64,000 nucleotides of DNA from Combretum micranthum (GCA_024138025.1 JAMXBD010000064.1:744001-808000); one strand, 5' to 3'. Shown: positions 1 to 13,400, counted from the stretch's first letter. Made by a program: numbers and translations. The notes: generated from the letters alone by a model not told the origin.

Positions 1-1279
1 AAGTAATGATCCTGAAGGTCTCTCTAAATGAATTTTGGAAATTTGGCCAAGTTGGTTCTCTAGGTTATGAATGGCAGTAATATGATTTTAAGGTAGCATC
101 TATCCCATGCTACCTATTCTCTGAAGCTTTGATGAACTGGGAAACTAAATCTTCAAGAGATTTGTTGTCTCCTTGATAAGCTCCTGACCTTTATGCTGGT
201 GGTTTCTGAAAATTGGGTGGGTTCAATTGATTTTAAAAATTGTTGTTACTTCATCGAAAATTTGGATGATTCTTCCAACCAGGATTGTAAGTATTACCAT
301 AAAAGTTAAATTTTTTGCCAGAAAAATTGTTTACAAACTCACAACTCTTAGAGGTAATCCTTCAATGTTTTGGTAGAAAACTCAGCCACCATATTCACTT
401 GGGTTCTCCCCACGGACGAATGTTCCACTTTTCTACTTAGAGCCTCAATCTTAGCAGTCAAGTTGGAAACAACATCCGGCTCAAAAACTCGTCCTGATCT
501 TTCCTTTCTTGGCTCTTATAGATGACCATTGGTAATCGTTGTTAGCTATATCTTCAAAGAGGTTTAAGCACTCCTCAGGGGATTTATAATTAGACTTCCT
601 ATAGCAGCTGCATCTATAATTGCTGGTCTCATAGTTCAATCCATTGTAAAAAGCTTGCACCTTTGTCCATTTAGGCAGTCCATGGTGTAGGCATCTTGCT
701 AGCAACTCCTTCCATCTCTCAAAAGCTTCATACAATGTTTTAGAATCCATCTAGTGGAATGAAGTAATGCCAGCTCTTAACTTGGCAGTTCTAAAAGGTG
801 GAAAATATTTCCTCATAAAATTTTCAGCCATTTGTTTCCAAGTGGAGATGGAATTCCTTGGTAATCCATTCAACCATTTCTTTGCATTTCCTCTGAGGGA
901 AAATGGAAATAATCTCAGTTTAATTGCATCCCCAGACACACCATTTATTTTGAATGTGTCAAAAATCTCAAGAAATTGTTGTAGATGGCTATTGGGTCAT
1001 CTTGTAAGCCATCAAACTGGCCATCTGCTGAACCATCGGATTATGTTGGTTTAATCTCAAAGTTGTTAGTAGCAACTCTGGGTCTGTTTATGCTAGTATT
1101 GGCTCCTTCTAAGTTGGGTTTGCAGAAGTCAATCATGGTTTTGGGTTGGTTCTCCCTATGTTGTTCAGTACCCTCTCGAACTTCCCATGGTCAGTCATTT
1201 TTTGTGGTTTGCTTTTTCGACCTATACGCTGTGGTTCTGGATCAAATGGAATCAAGAATTTAGATTGACTCCTAATCAT
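1..1279 (-). pseudogene. Athila-like Ty3 retrotransposon gag remnant
   Basis: Read from about 1279 downward on the minus strand, this gives the capsid part of a Ty3/gypsy gag polyprotein. It starts near an ATG at 1277-1279, with a charged stretch around 1130-1260. A retrotrans_gag core follows at 751-939 (LRLFPFSLRGNAKKWLN is the typical signature), then a second conserved piece at 481-750. Further on is a part of the Athila type containing YNPGWKNHPNF, around 240-300. Reading frame is lost between these pieces and stops occur, so it is not functional. The element runs off the left edge of the window, so protease and pol are not seen. The primer-binding site and LTR lie immediately upstream at 1712-3503, which fixes the orientation. 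Family level is supported by the gag signature and the PBS type; the exact family name is inference. Confidence 0.85.
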
Positions 1280-1711
1280 ATGTCTACATTTTATTTGAGA
1301 ATAAATCAGAAGAAAACACAAATATATACAAAGAATAAAGTAATTAAAGAATAACAAATAAAAGAATAAAGAAATAAAAAGAAAAGAAACAAGAAACAAA
1401 CAAAAATAAACAAACAAGTGTGTATAAGATCAAACAAGTATGTACAATAAAAGAATTAAAAGAAATAGAGAATTAAAAACTAAAACAGAACAGGAATATA
1501 TACAACAACATATATATAGTAAAAATATGGAAAAGAAAATAAACGAACAGGTATATTCAAGAACAAAAAGAAGGGTAGTTCTACAAAAGCTATTTACAAA
1601 TTAAGCACATATATACAAAAGATATTTACAAAATTAAAGCAGCTAGAACAACAAATGAAAATTAATTTCTACTATTGCCCTGTTGGGCTTCAAAAATTGA
1701 ATCCAATACCA

Positions 1712-1730
1712 TTCCCCTGCAATGGCGCCA
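1712..1730 (-). other. primer-binding site of the Athila-like element
   Basis: On the minus strand the sequence TGGCGCCATTGCAGGGGAA follows the LTR end after a few bases. It closely resembles the tRNA-primed PBS of Athila-type plant Ty3 elements (TGGCGCCGTTGCCGGGGA), differing at two positions. It sits between the LTR and the gag remnant, as expected. Confidence 0.8.
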
Positions 1731-1737
1731 AAAAACT

Positions 1738-3503
1738 TGGTTTGTGTTGGTTTTGTTTGTTATTTAAAAATGTGAAATTTAAAGTTCAAATTCCACCAAT
1801 CATTGACCAAAATTTTCAAATTTATAAATATTTTTAAATCAACAACTACAGTCTCATAGAACAAGTGCCCATTAAATGTAGCATAGTAAATGATTTAGGT
1901 CTTTCCCAAGGGAATGATTGGCATCTAGTATACTCTCAATCTCATTAATTATCTAGCCAAAGAAAGATTTTAGAAGATCATAAAGAAAAATAAACTAAAC
2001 TAAGCTAGAAATACTCACAAGTGTTTACTAAGCAAAATGAGAAATAACCTGTAACATCTATGAAATAGTAGTTTAGAGTTACTTCACCAATTCTTATCAG
2101 AATGATTTATTAAGGACAATAGCTTCTTAAAAGCTATTTGAAATGGTGTATTTATACTGTGGATTCTCTAAATTAAACTAAAGCTTCTCCTGAAGTTAGT
2201 AGTTCTAGATCTAACTAAAACCATAATCTGAAGTCTTAATTAGATTCGTAAAAGAAAAAGAATCCATTGTTTTAAAAGATAACTTAATGAATTTTTTTGA
2301 AACAAATGACAGAAAGTTTCACTCATTCCTCGCAAGAGGTAATTATGATCGACTTCATTAGCAACCACAGATCTATTCAATTGAATGATCTCTCCATCTA
2401 TTCAATTGAAATCAATTGTGGGTCTAGAAGAATGCACCATTCTTTTAAAAACCACAAGTTAAAAATCAAGTTACTAATTACAAACACCCAATCAAATTTA
2501 CTTGAAAGCACATTTGAAATCAGACTGAATCAGGACTTGGATTCATAATCCCTAAGCTGCAGGAGTTTATTGCTCCATAGATTTATCAAATAAGCACAAA
2601 TAAGAGAAATAAAACAAGTTTAAAGATGAATCAATTAATTGCTCAGAAATTCATAGAAATTACGAACATTAGGTTAAATTGATTTTACCTAAAAAACGGA
2701 AGATATTTTCAAGTAAAAAGAAATGGAAATTCTTTTACCTAAAAATCCAGAAATCTATCTACGTTAATACTGATTTACACTGTTGGTACATACTTTACAA
2801 TGCATGCCTGCACGTTTATTTATAGACTACTAGATACAGAAAGCATGATCAACTTTATTTGACATGTGACAAATTTAGTAGATCATTTCTAACAGAATTT
2901 GGTAACTTTTCACGCGCACCAATAATCTGTGAAAACACTCGTCGAGGGTCGCGTGCTTTGTTGATCAAGGCTTATATTCAGCAAGATTAGGCTCGACTTC
3001 AAGAAATTCTTAAGTAAACTATACGCTTTTGTCCATTGCTTTATCGAATGTAAAATTGAGAGAGTCGACGGTAAAATGTTGAGGCTCAAGGAATCTTATT
3101 GAAGAATTAGTCAGGTGATACAATTGTTGAGGGTCGAGTTTTTAGGCTTGACTTTGAGGCTCGAAATGTATTTTCTTCATAATGATGCTCGATCGCTTCG
3201 ATTGAAGTTGAAGGTCAAGTCGAGGGCTAGCATTTGAGGCTTGATAAACCAATTTTTGCTATCTTCTTTCTTTATTTGGCCTCGGCTATGTCTTTACAAG
3301 GCTCGACTTCTGCATTTTTTACTTTAATTGTTGTTTTTGCTCTAAATTTGCATTAAAACACTTGATTACTCCTTATTTGATTCTTAAGCTTTAAAACAGC
3401 ATTATTTATTAAAAACATAATTTTTTTAAGGATTTTTATAAGAAATTCTTAGCAAATAAGCTCAAAATCCTATAAAAAAAATATAAAGCAAAATGACTTA
3501 TCA
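1738..3503 (-). repeat. LTR of Athila-like Ty3 element (5' LTR, minus orientation)
   Basis: The minus strand starts with TGATAAGTCATTTTGC at 3503 and ends with CA a few bases before the PBS, giving about 1.77 kb, a usual size for Athila LTRs. The interior has several GAGGCTCGAC/GTCGAG-type short repeats at 2940-3310. The start lies directly beside sequence of another copia element, so the retrotransposon probably inserted into that element. The other LTR is outside the window, so the 5-bp target duplication cannot be checked. Confidence 0.7.
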
Positions 3504-3989
3504 TTATGCATTCCAATTTTCGATCACCATCATCATTATCATCAACCTCAATGGATTTTGAGATTTCTTCATTTCAATGGACATCTCAATGATATGATTA
3601 ATCAGTTGTGAATTCCACTGATTGATCAAGGATAGAAGCTTATCCAATTGATCATCAAGAGATCCTTCAAAATTTCTCATCCCCATTCTTAATATAATCC
3701 AATTTTTTTTTATCACACCAATCAAACCCTAATCACATAAATCAGGCACAAGAAGAATGAAAATCCTAACTTTGATTACCATACAAACTTAGATTTCATT
3801 CATCACACCAATGCATAACAATCACAACCAAACACTATGCAAGATCACAATTTTATAAGCCTTGATTCAAACAATCACAATAACAACACAAACCCTATTT
3901 GAAACCTTTGCTTTGTGCACAATAACACAAAAAGATCAGATCTTGCACTTACTAAATATCTCGTTGTAGCAATTGAGCTCTGATACCAA
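3504..3989 (-). mobile_element. copia element leader and gag start, cut by the Athila-like LTR
   Basis: A copia-type PBS, TGGTATCAGAGC on the minus strand, lies at 3977-3988. It is complementary to initiator methionine tRNA. Downstream (lower coordinates) is an AT-rich leader, then an open stretch at 3504-3725 coding for about 73 residues of gag-like character with no recognisable motif. It stops exactly where the Athila-like LTR begins, which suggests interruption by that insertion. Confidence 0.6.
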
Positions 3990-4678
3990 AAGACGATATG
4001 CTTAAAACGATAGAAAGCATTGGATCTCAAACTTAAATGAGTTTATGTTTTTGGTGTTTTAGGTTTATAGATTTAACAATGAATTAAAAGGTATGAACGA
4101 CACTAATGAACGGATATGACATACCGCTTATGATCCAAACTGCGCTATTCCTAAATCGATATGACTCGCAATCTAGTAATAATGGTTTGTTCACCACAAT
4201 CTATAAACAATTGATAAGAATTTGAAATACTCGCCACAATCAAATTGACTGATAAGAGTAAATTTGAGAGAACTTTCAAAAACAAGTTCTCAAATATCCA
4301 AAAGCTGCTAGGTCTGATTACAATAGGGTATATATAACATAACCCAACAAGCAAAATAAAAGAAAATGAAATAAACAAAAATCTATGTTTTTTATTGAAG
4401 GCCACCAAGTACATCGCCGACCTAGGGATCAACGTCGCCAGTTTAGAGATAATTTTCGCCGACCTTGGGCCGGTATACAAGCAAATCCAAAGCTTCCATG
4501 TTGCTATTCACATCCATGATTTTGTGAGCTTCTATTAAGCACACCGCCGACCTTGACAAGATGGCTGTCAGCTTTGAAGCTTGGAAAACTTCCCTTGCAC
4601 ATGCTACTTGATCCCCATGAGTTTCGAATGAGCCCTTGAATTCTTTAGAAGATAGATATCAAGGATCAATTCCTATCA
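3990..4678 (-). repeat. probable copia LTR (minus orientation)
   Basis: This is sequence upstream of the copia PBS at 3977-3988. A plausible LTR start, TGATAGGAATTGATCC on the minus strand, lies at 4678, next to unrelated plus-strand copia sequence. The short motif CGCCGACCT recurs at about 4413, 4457 and 4545. The boundaries rest on TG/CA and context only, since no second LTR is present. Confidence 0.45.
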
Positions 4679-4679
4679 C

Positions 4680-6462
4680 TGCCTTACCCTTATCTCCATC
4701 ACAAAAGCCAACAACCAATACGTCTTCCCCTTTACTGCCTTCAAGTGAAAATCGTCAACCAATCACATCTCCACAACAAACTCCATGTCTAACCTGACAA
4801 CCTATTCCCTGCACTCATCATAAGACTATTGGTTTCAACACAATATTCACAATCCAATCCAAATGCTAAACCTTAACATTTAATCATCAAAATCATCCTA
4901 CCATCCTACATCTACCATGACCAAACATCTAACTATCTTTCCAACATGCCAAATCATAAACTTGATTTTCTTTCCACTGAACCAAAAACCTTTCAACAAG
5001 CAAGTAAAATTAATGAGTGGCAAAAAGTCATGTCCGATGCGATTAATGCATTATTGTCCAATAACACTTAGGATTGGTTTCCAAACCTTTAAGTACTAAT
5101 GTGGTTTAACAAGCAGGTGTACATGATAAAAGGAAAACAAGATGGTTCCATTGATTGTTACAAAGCAACATTAGTGTCAAAGGGCTTTACACAGGAAGAG
5201 GGTATTGACCACAAAGAGATATTTAGTCTAGTGGTGAAGGCTATAATAATAAGAATAGTTCTTGCACTTGCATTTATGCATAATTGGCCAATAAAGTAAC
5301 TTGATGTATCTAATGCATTTCTTCATGGTCACTGCAGGAAACTATCTATATGCATCAGCCTATTGGTTTTGTTGATGACCAGCAAGTGATTTTGAATGCA
5401 AATTAAATTGGTCTCTTTATGGATTAAAACAAGCCCTATGTTCTTGGTTTTCAAGACTTGCCGATTTCTGCATTGCCAAGGGTTTCTCTCCTAAAGCTGA
5501 CTCATCTCTCGCTCTCTTCTCTAAAAATGATAATCTTATTATCCATGTCTTAGTCTATGTAGATGATATTATTATAATGAGTTCCACAAAGGATGTACTC
5601 TCTAGTGTCATTTCAACTTTGCAACAAGAGTTCCCTATGAAAGATCTTGGCCATCTTCATTACTTCCTTGGTATCGAGGTACTCCAAACATCTAACAAGC
5701 TTTTCTTGTCTCAAACAAAATATATTCATGATGTCCTCTAAAGAGCCATCATGCAAGACTCCAATAGTTGTCCTACACCAATAGCAACACTAACCACCCT
5801 CTCTAGGCATTCAGGTCATAAGAGTTTTGATGATGTTGAATACAAAAAGTTGGTCGGAGCATTGCAATGTCTCACAATATCTAGGCCTAATATAGCTTTA
5901 ACTGTAAACAAGCTATGCCAATTTATGCACTTTCTTACGGATTGCATTAGAAACCTATAAAACACCTTCTTCGCTGTATTAATGGTACAAATGATTTAGG
6001 CTTATTCTTTTCTTCTAATCATTCACTTGATATCACATGTTATGCGGATAGTGATTAGGTCAGTGATCGAATAGTAAAATGTCTAGTAGTGGCTCATGTT
6101 TGATTCTTTAGTTTGCAAAGAAGCAACCAACAAATGCTCATTCCTCCAGAGAAAATGAATACAAAGCTATAGCTAATGCCACATCAGAATTTTTATGGAT
6201 TAAATCCTTAATGAATGAACTAAGTTTTCGTATTTCTTCAAGTACATTATGGTATGATAATATTAGTGCTATTTATATGTCCCATGCCTAACTGAAGCAT
6301 ATAGAGTTTGATTATCACTTTGTCAAAGAGCAAACTGCATTAGGAAATTTACATATTAAGTTCATCTCTACTATAAATCAACTAGCTGATCTAAATTTCA
6401 ATATCTATGTACCAAGCTTCCTCTACACTAAGTCAAATGTTCCCCTAGGGGTGGGGGGTGCG
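4680..6462 (+). pseudogene. Ty1/copia pol remnant (reverse transcriptase and RNase H)
   Basis: A 5'-truncated copia polyprotein in the plus direction. It begins in the integrase-RT linker (about 4680-5000), continues with the RT entry region (EWQKVM-like at about 5010-5060, then KGFTQEEGIDHKEIFS at 5180-5225) and the YVDD catalytic box at 5556-5567, and ends with RNase H (about 5960-6420, with a CYADSD motif near 6040). Several in-frame stops and frame changes break it. Gag, protease and integrase are missing. A polypurine tract and LTR follow directly. Confidence 0.88.
6445..6462 (+). other. polypurine tract of the copia remnant
   Basis: The G-rich run CTAGGGGTGGGGGGTGCG comes directly after the RNase H end and before the LTR start, the usual place for the plus-strand primer of copia elements. 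Confidence 0.65.
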
Positions 6463-6705
6463 TATTGGGTTGTTGTCAAGAAAATGTGATGATTATCTTA
6501 TCATTGTTATCAAAAGCATGTGATGATTATTTTATCATAGCTTTTGATTATTTAAGATTAACAACTATCAACATTATCATTCTTATCTTATTTGTAATTT
6601 ATCTCTATCTTATAATCTCTTCCTATAACAAATTGAAACTAATGTACCTATGCATATAAGGATGTATATCATCAAATCTATGCAAGTGAAAATCATTTCA
6701 CCAAC
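6463..6705 (+). repeat. 3' LTR of the plus-strand copia remnant
   Basis: The short LTR begins right after the polypurine tract (decayed TGTTGGG-like start) and ends near CACCAACA, giving about 240 bp. It contains a repeated GTGATGATTATCTTATCAT-like motif at 6486-6540. There is no 5' LTR partner, so the end is approximate. Confidence 0.5.
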
Positions 6706-6828
6706 AACTTTAGACATTTAATATAACTTAAATAAAATGTAATAAAAGTGGGATCACTATATCCTCACTTAAAAACTGGCTTCAATCTTCATCATACACT
6801 TCCTTGCATTACATCATGACCTTCTACA

Positions 6829-6842
6829 TTTATTCTTTTATT
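6829..6842 (-). promoter_or_regulatory. candidate polyadenylation signals of the HPL gene
   Basis: Two AATAAA hexamers lie on the minus strand at 6837-6842 and 6829-6834. They are about 320 bp past the HPL stop codon, or about 120 bp if the inserted MITE is discounted. Their position fits a plant near-upstream element. No transcript end is visible in DNA. Confidence 0.4.
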
Positions 6843-6957
6843 CATGGAATAGCTAGCAACAACATGCTTATCCCTATCAATATTTAGGACCACAGCATGA
6901 GACATGCTTTACACACAGTTCCCAACATACAAGTTCAATAATATGCTCTCTATGTGG

Positions 6958-7158
6958 AGAAAAGATTTGGTAGGTGTTACATACCACGTGTAATACACAC
7001 ATGGTGTATAACTCCTAATGGTATTCTAACACGTAGACATGTGAGTGATGATTACTTCGAAAACCACCCACTACATTGTTCATGTGCTAGCATATAAGTT
7101 GGAGTTACACACCACGTGTATATCCACGTGACGTGTAATACCTACCCAATATTTTTCC
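6958..7158. mobile_element. MULE-type MITE at the end of the HPL coding region
   Basis: A 201-bp near-palindrome. The first and last roughly 55 bp are inverted repeats of each other (GATTTGGTAGGTGTTACAT against ATTGGGTAGGTATTACAC). It is flanked by a perfect 10-bp direct repeat, CTCTATGTGG, at 6948-6957 and 7159-7168. Duplication length and structure fit a Mutator-like MITE. The arms carry CACGTG (G-box) palindromes. The right duplication overlaps the HPL stop codon, so the element starts 2 bp past the stop and lies in the 3' UTR. Confidence 0.85.
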
Positions 7159-7160
7159 CT

Positions 7161-7447
7161 CTATGTGGCCTTCTTCAGTGCAGTGATTTTGCTTGAAGAA
7201 TATGTAAACGAATCATATCTCTGAAACAAGTGAGCAACAAAGAGGCATGCTGTTTGTGTCACGTAGTCCTTGCCTGCACATTGCTTGTTCGCCTCACTGG
7301 GTGTAGTGGTCTGCGGTCCATTTGACCAATACAAGTGGTTTAGTAGCTCGGGGTTGTCCTTGAACCGGTCCGGCTTAAAAGTGTCCGGTTCATCGAATAT
7401 TTTCGAGTCCCTCATGACTAATTTTTGATATCCACATAGCAACTCAC
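7161..7447 (-). CDS. HPL: HPL exon 4
   Basis: 287 nt, beginning ELLCGYQKLVMRD after acceptor CTTGCAG. It carries the heme-thiolate loop with Cys472 and ends ITALKKAT then TAG at 7163-7161. The TAG lies within the target-site duplication of the adjoining MITE. Confidence 0.95.
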
Positions 7448-10400
7448 CTGCAAGCAAATTAATAAAATGAGAAGGTTTGGATAATGTAACCGAAAAATAA
7501 ATAATCTTGTATAGTAGAAATATACGAAAATAATATATATATATATATATATTGAACACTTGCCACATATATAGAATCAACTTCGAAAGACCCAATGTAA
7601 ACAAGTTTTCCCTTTCAACAAACCCAAGGTGAGAAATTGGATATGCTCCAACCAATATGACCATATATTGTAAGCCACAATTCATTTCTATTTGGGAATA
7701 AACGAGCCCAGTCCAGTCACAGTGACACACTTATTGAATGTAAGCATGACTTAAAAATTTAACATTTTAATTCAACTTAATTAAACTCGATATATCTATA
7801 AACATATATTTTTATATACCTAATGATATTAGTATATAAATTCGTTTTACACTTGTCTAACATTCTCGACTAGCTTATTGCAAGCCTAGCAAGTTAGTCA
7901 ATCTTAATAATACGAAAGTCAAACTTCATTCGCTTAACTAGGCAACTAACTTTAAATCAAATTCGATTTGATTATTTACAAATTAAACAAATTCAAAAAA
8001 TATCAAGCCAAACTATAATAAATTATGAATAAGTTTCTCTCATTTGCAATATATACCTTATCCGCACTCATTTGGTTCTCATTTCAAATGGAAATATCAG
8101 TTTACCTTTCTTGATATTATAGACCGAGTCATGTGATGTGAGTTGGAAATCCTTCCTAGCTCGGGCATATTGGATAGGAACAGGAGGGCTATACCTCAGA
8201 CTTTCATACACAACCGATTTCACAAGTTCCATATCCTTAATTGATTCAAAACTCAAAGCTGAATCACCAGCTTTTTCTCGTACTTCTTTCCTCAATCTTT
8301 CTTGTAATCCGGTCGTGTCACTTCCAATGTAGCTCAACATTGTTGGAAGAAAGATAGAGAAACCTCCATACGCATTGAAACCGAATACGAAGAGCAAGTT
8401 GTGAACTGCTTCTGCGTTTGTCAGTCCAAACTCGGTTTCGCCTCTTCGAATCGTCTCCTTAGCTTGGCGTTCAAGATACTCGTACAATTTATCGTAGCGT
8501 CCGCTCACTAGGGCAAATGGATATTGCCATGAATGAAGAAAAATTTCTTCAAGAGGCTGTAAAATTCCTGTAAATAAATAAAATGAATATTTAGAAATGA
8601 TTAAGAAAAAAATCAGAAAAGCCATGTAAAGGAGGACAAATTGGATGTTGTCTCATTTTTTCTATGGTGAACGTCGTATTTGGTAACTAAACTCTGTTAA
8701 TTTACGCAATTAAGTATTTAAAGTTTAAAAGTATCAATTTACTACTTAAACTTTGTCAATTTTTATAATTAATTAACTGAATTTTATCAAATTTAATAAT
8801 TAACTATCTAAACTTTACTCATTTTTGCAATCAACTACATCATTTAAGTATTATAAATGAAGTCGAAAAGTTTATCGGTAGGTCATTTATACTTTAAACT
8901 TTAGATATAGTTAATTACACAAATTGATAAAATTTAGATACTAATATGAGATTTGCCTGGTTTTCTTTATGCAGGATGCCAAACTCCTATCTTTTATAAT
9001 AGATAAATCATTGGCGTGTTCATTAGTGAGTAAATAATCTTAATACAATTTTTTCCCCCTAAGCAAACATCTTATTATTCTATTACCAGAAAACATGCAG
9101 ATGTGATACTTGTACTCCAGAATATATTAAATCAAAACCGAATACATAGAAATAATAAAAAAAATTATATAATTTGATTAAAAGCTCTAATCATAAATAA
9201 TACAAATTTAAAATCTTTGTTCTATTTTACACGGAAGTAAAATTTATACAACTCTTCATGGTATTTGTTATGTTTTAATTAAAAAGCACGGTTGCAAGTA
9301 ACCTGCACCATTCCACTAATTTAATAACTCAACAACTTATTATACATTCTAACATTTATAAATTGCATATTATTGTAGATTGTGAAGTCCAATAAGAGAG
9401 AAGACATTAATTAATAAGCTAATATCACGAACACTACCTAAATTTTACCTAAATATTTAATTAATTACCTCAACTTTAATTTAGTCAAGTTACTACTTGA
9501 CTATACTTTTCATGTCCAAATCACTACCTGTGTTAACTCCGTCCGAATTCGATTGTGCAACTGGCAGTAACAATTTATCATTCTTTGACACATGTTCGTA
9601 GTCCATTATAAATATTAAAAAAAATCTTTTCTATCTCATTAAAGAAAAAGAGACTCATCTTCTTCCTTTCTCCTTCCTTCTCTCTCTAACCTCCACTTCC
9701 ACTCAAGTTGTCTCACCAGCATCAAAAAATTTTTTTTAGTAGAAATTTCATGTATCTAGTAAATTTATTGATGAAACTAAGATATAAACAAAAGATTTGC
9801 ACTAATACCGAAGATATAAGAACATTAAAGATTGAGTAAATTTTAAGGATTCATTTAATAGGAAGATCGAAACTCAATTTTATAAAGGATAGAGATCTTT
9901 GTGCATGATTCTTGAAGGAAAGAAAGATATATGTAGTTTTCTTGAAGAAATTAAGGGAGGATAGATAAACAAAGAAATGGGAAGAAAAAAAATTTCACTT
10001 ACTAAAAACTCCATGAATGCATCTTAACTTCTCTCTAAAATTTTTCTTTTACAAGCAATTTTGAAGCGTAAAATTGGTTTTGTGGATTTTTGGGAGCTTT
10101 CACTTTCATAAAAACTAAACTTTTGTTTCAAATATTCTCCAAATCATCATATCAAAAAAATCCAATGCGGCCTCTTCACGAACCACCAACCATCATACCA
10201 TCCACCATCTCATATTAAACCACTACCACTGCAACATTGCGCACCACTAGAAAGTTAAGACACTTGCTTTGGACTTAACGGTGCTTATAACACAAACTAC
10301 GTCCCTCGTTTTAGGTTTTACCATTACTTATGGAGTTTTTTTTTTATCAATGAGACAGAAATTTTTTTCTTTATTTTTTTTTTATATTTATAAATGAATA

Positions 10401-13400
10401 ATCTATGTAACATATGATTTAAGGCCACAGACATGTGTCAATGTATGATAAGTTGTTAATACCAACTATATAAACGAAGTCAGACGAAGATAATACAAGG
10501 AGTGATTTAGATACAAAAAGTATATTTAAGTAGTGAATTGACTAAATTAAAGTTGAGATAGTTAATTGAATATTTAGGTAAAGTTCAGATAGTGTTTGTG
10601 ACATTAACCCTTAATTAATTAGATAGGTTATATAATAATTTAATTTCATATTTACATTTTATAGTTTAAATCATTCTGAGGCACAGGCACCCATAGGTAT
10701 GCCTTCTAGTATCATGGAAGATTGAATTTTTTAACAATATTTTTTCATGTTTAGGAAAGTAAGGAAAAAGAAAAAAGCAAGAATATTAAGAGAAAGATAA
10801 TTTTTCCAATTCCTTCTATAATTGGAGGGAAAATGGAAGGAATTGAATGACACATGCCACTTTTTACTGTTAAGATTTTAATATATCTTTACATTATAAG
10901 GACTTTTACAGTATTTTTCTCACATATAAAATGATATTATTAACTTCCATTTTCATTCTTTTAATCTTTATTCACCCAAACCAAAAAAAAAATCTAGGTT
11001 TTTTCATTCGTTTCGTTTCCTTTTAAATTTTGAGTCCCTTTTCTTTGCCCCCTCCAAACATTCCATAAACCAATAGACAAGTTGGTGGGTGGTCTATCTT
11101 CTCGACTGCATTGGACCAACACCGTTGTCGGATCCAAGCAAATATCTACAACTTCAAAATGATTATGGTCCATACATTAGTTCATACATAAGACGAATAT
11201 GGTATGGCATTATCTACTTGTGTGAGTTTGGATTTTCTAATTTTTATTTGTATCTTATTTATATCTGATATGTTCTTATATTTTATCCGTATTAGATCTG
11301 TTTGATATATTTATATGTAAAAATACTTGTTTTTCATCTTTATTTGTTTCTTAATAAACAGTCCGTTTGAAAACAATAGAAATAAGATGCTAAAATAATC
11401 AAAATAAGGCAAACCAAACACACCAATAGGAATTAGAATTACGAGCAATAATAATAATAATAATAATAATGATTGACATCATAGTTTGTGCGTCTTTGAC
11501 TGTTTGTACATATATATAATATGCATACTATAAAGATTTAAATCTAAATATGATCTTTTCATATTAATTACATGCTATGTAAAGCATTAGTTAATGAATA
11601 ACTGAATCTGAAAAGGTTCTATGATTTCATATCTTAATTAATTTTAATTAGTTTTTTTAATATCCGTTTAATATTTTTCCTAATTTTAACTGCACCTTTA
11701 GTTTGTACAAATGAATTAAGTAGAAGTAAAATTATAATTCCTAAGAAATAGAATGGATAATTAATAGCTATTTTTTTTACACTTTTTAAGTCATGTGAAT
11801 ATATGTGAATAAAATGCATAGAAAAATATTTAAAAAATAGCTATTTTTGGTGTTATAAAGAAATTGTAATTCCTCATTTTTAATATAATATTAACTATTA
11901 TCCAAATAGATTTGTATGGGAAGAATAATTATTATAGTTCATCCTTATAAGGTTATCTAATCAAACTGTGTGGCTATATTTTCTATTTATTTATTTTGGC
12001 GAGACACAGTTTCCTGAATTAATAAAGCGATAATAGTTCTTACCAACGTACTGAGTAGGTAGAATCATCAAAGCAAGCCAAATATTGAACATGACGTAGC
12101 CGGATTCGGCTATTTCCGGTGTTGTGGCAGGGTCAGCACCGGCAAGGGCCTTGGAAAGGAAGGTGAAGAGGCACTTCTGGAGCGGAACTAGTACACTGGC
12201 TGAGCCATCCTTGGCTACCGAGGCTTCTAATGAGTCCCACATTATGTCCAAATTGGATATAACCTCACTAACCCACACCTTCGAGCTTCTCTTTAAAATA
12301 TCCATCGCAAAGGCCTTGATCTGTCAACCGCATTAGCAATTTTATTGCATTGTTAGAGCTCAAACTAATAGTTTCATTAATTGCATACTTGAAAAAATAA
12401 ATAAATAAACCTTTTTAATGTCGAAAAAATATATGTAAAACTCAGTGAATGATCTAAAACTAATTATTAATGAAAATCCGTTTCGATTAACCATTGTTTT
12501 TGTTTGTTTGGCCAATATAACCATATCGTCCATTCACTGATGATGGGAAAATACAAGACACATAACTTTCTAGTTATCTACGTAATTGACATAGCATTAT
12601 ACAGATGAAATGTCAAAAACACGACTTAAAATTTGGGTTTTTCCATCCTCAATTCTTCGTCTAAAATTCCAATTTGTTAAATATCATTATTATTCGAATT
12701 TGTATTTGTTAAATTTTACACCTAAAATCAAATATAATACTTTTCATTTGTCATATTTACTATCTCATCATCACTAGAAAGATGGCAACAAAAAGGAAAA
12801 ATTAGAGACGAAGTAGTAAATCTAATAACCAAAATTCGATTGAATATATTATTGAATAATTATAAATTATAGTTTCAAAAAAAAAAAAAAAACCACACAT
12901 ACAAAGTTGTTTTTCTTTTCCTACCAACAAACACTCAATAGTGTATGTTATAATTTCTTGATACTACTAAAAGGCTAGAGTTACAACTTGCAAACGAAAT
13001 AAGTTGAACTGCTTGTGAGCTACTTGAAGTAGGTTTGCTTTAAGCTCTACTTGGCTGAAGCTCGATTAGTAAATGAGCTAAGCTCAACCTTAAAATAATC
13101 CATTTATCTAAACAAGCCAAACTCAAGTTTCAATTCAAGCTTCCAAATCAACTCGTGAATTAGCTTGTGTGGCTTCTAAGCTAGTCTATAAGTAAGCTCT
13201 AGAATAAGCTTGTTAGTATGTTTGTGAGTTTTATATTTATAATATATTATATATAAATATATAATTAAATAAAAAACTAATTTCTATTTAATACATATGT
13301 ATATACATTTAGTGACTCTTATATATTATTTTTAGTTTGAAAAAAAAAAAGAAAACAAACTATCTAAATAGATTAAATTTGAGCGTGAATTTCAAGCTTA

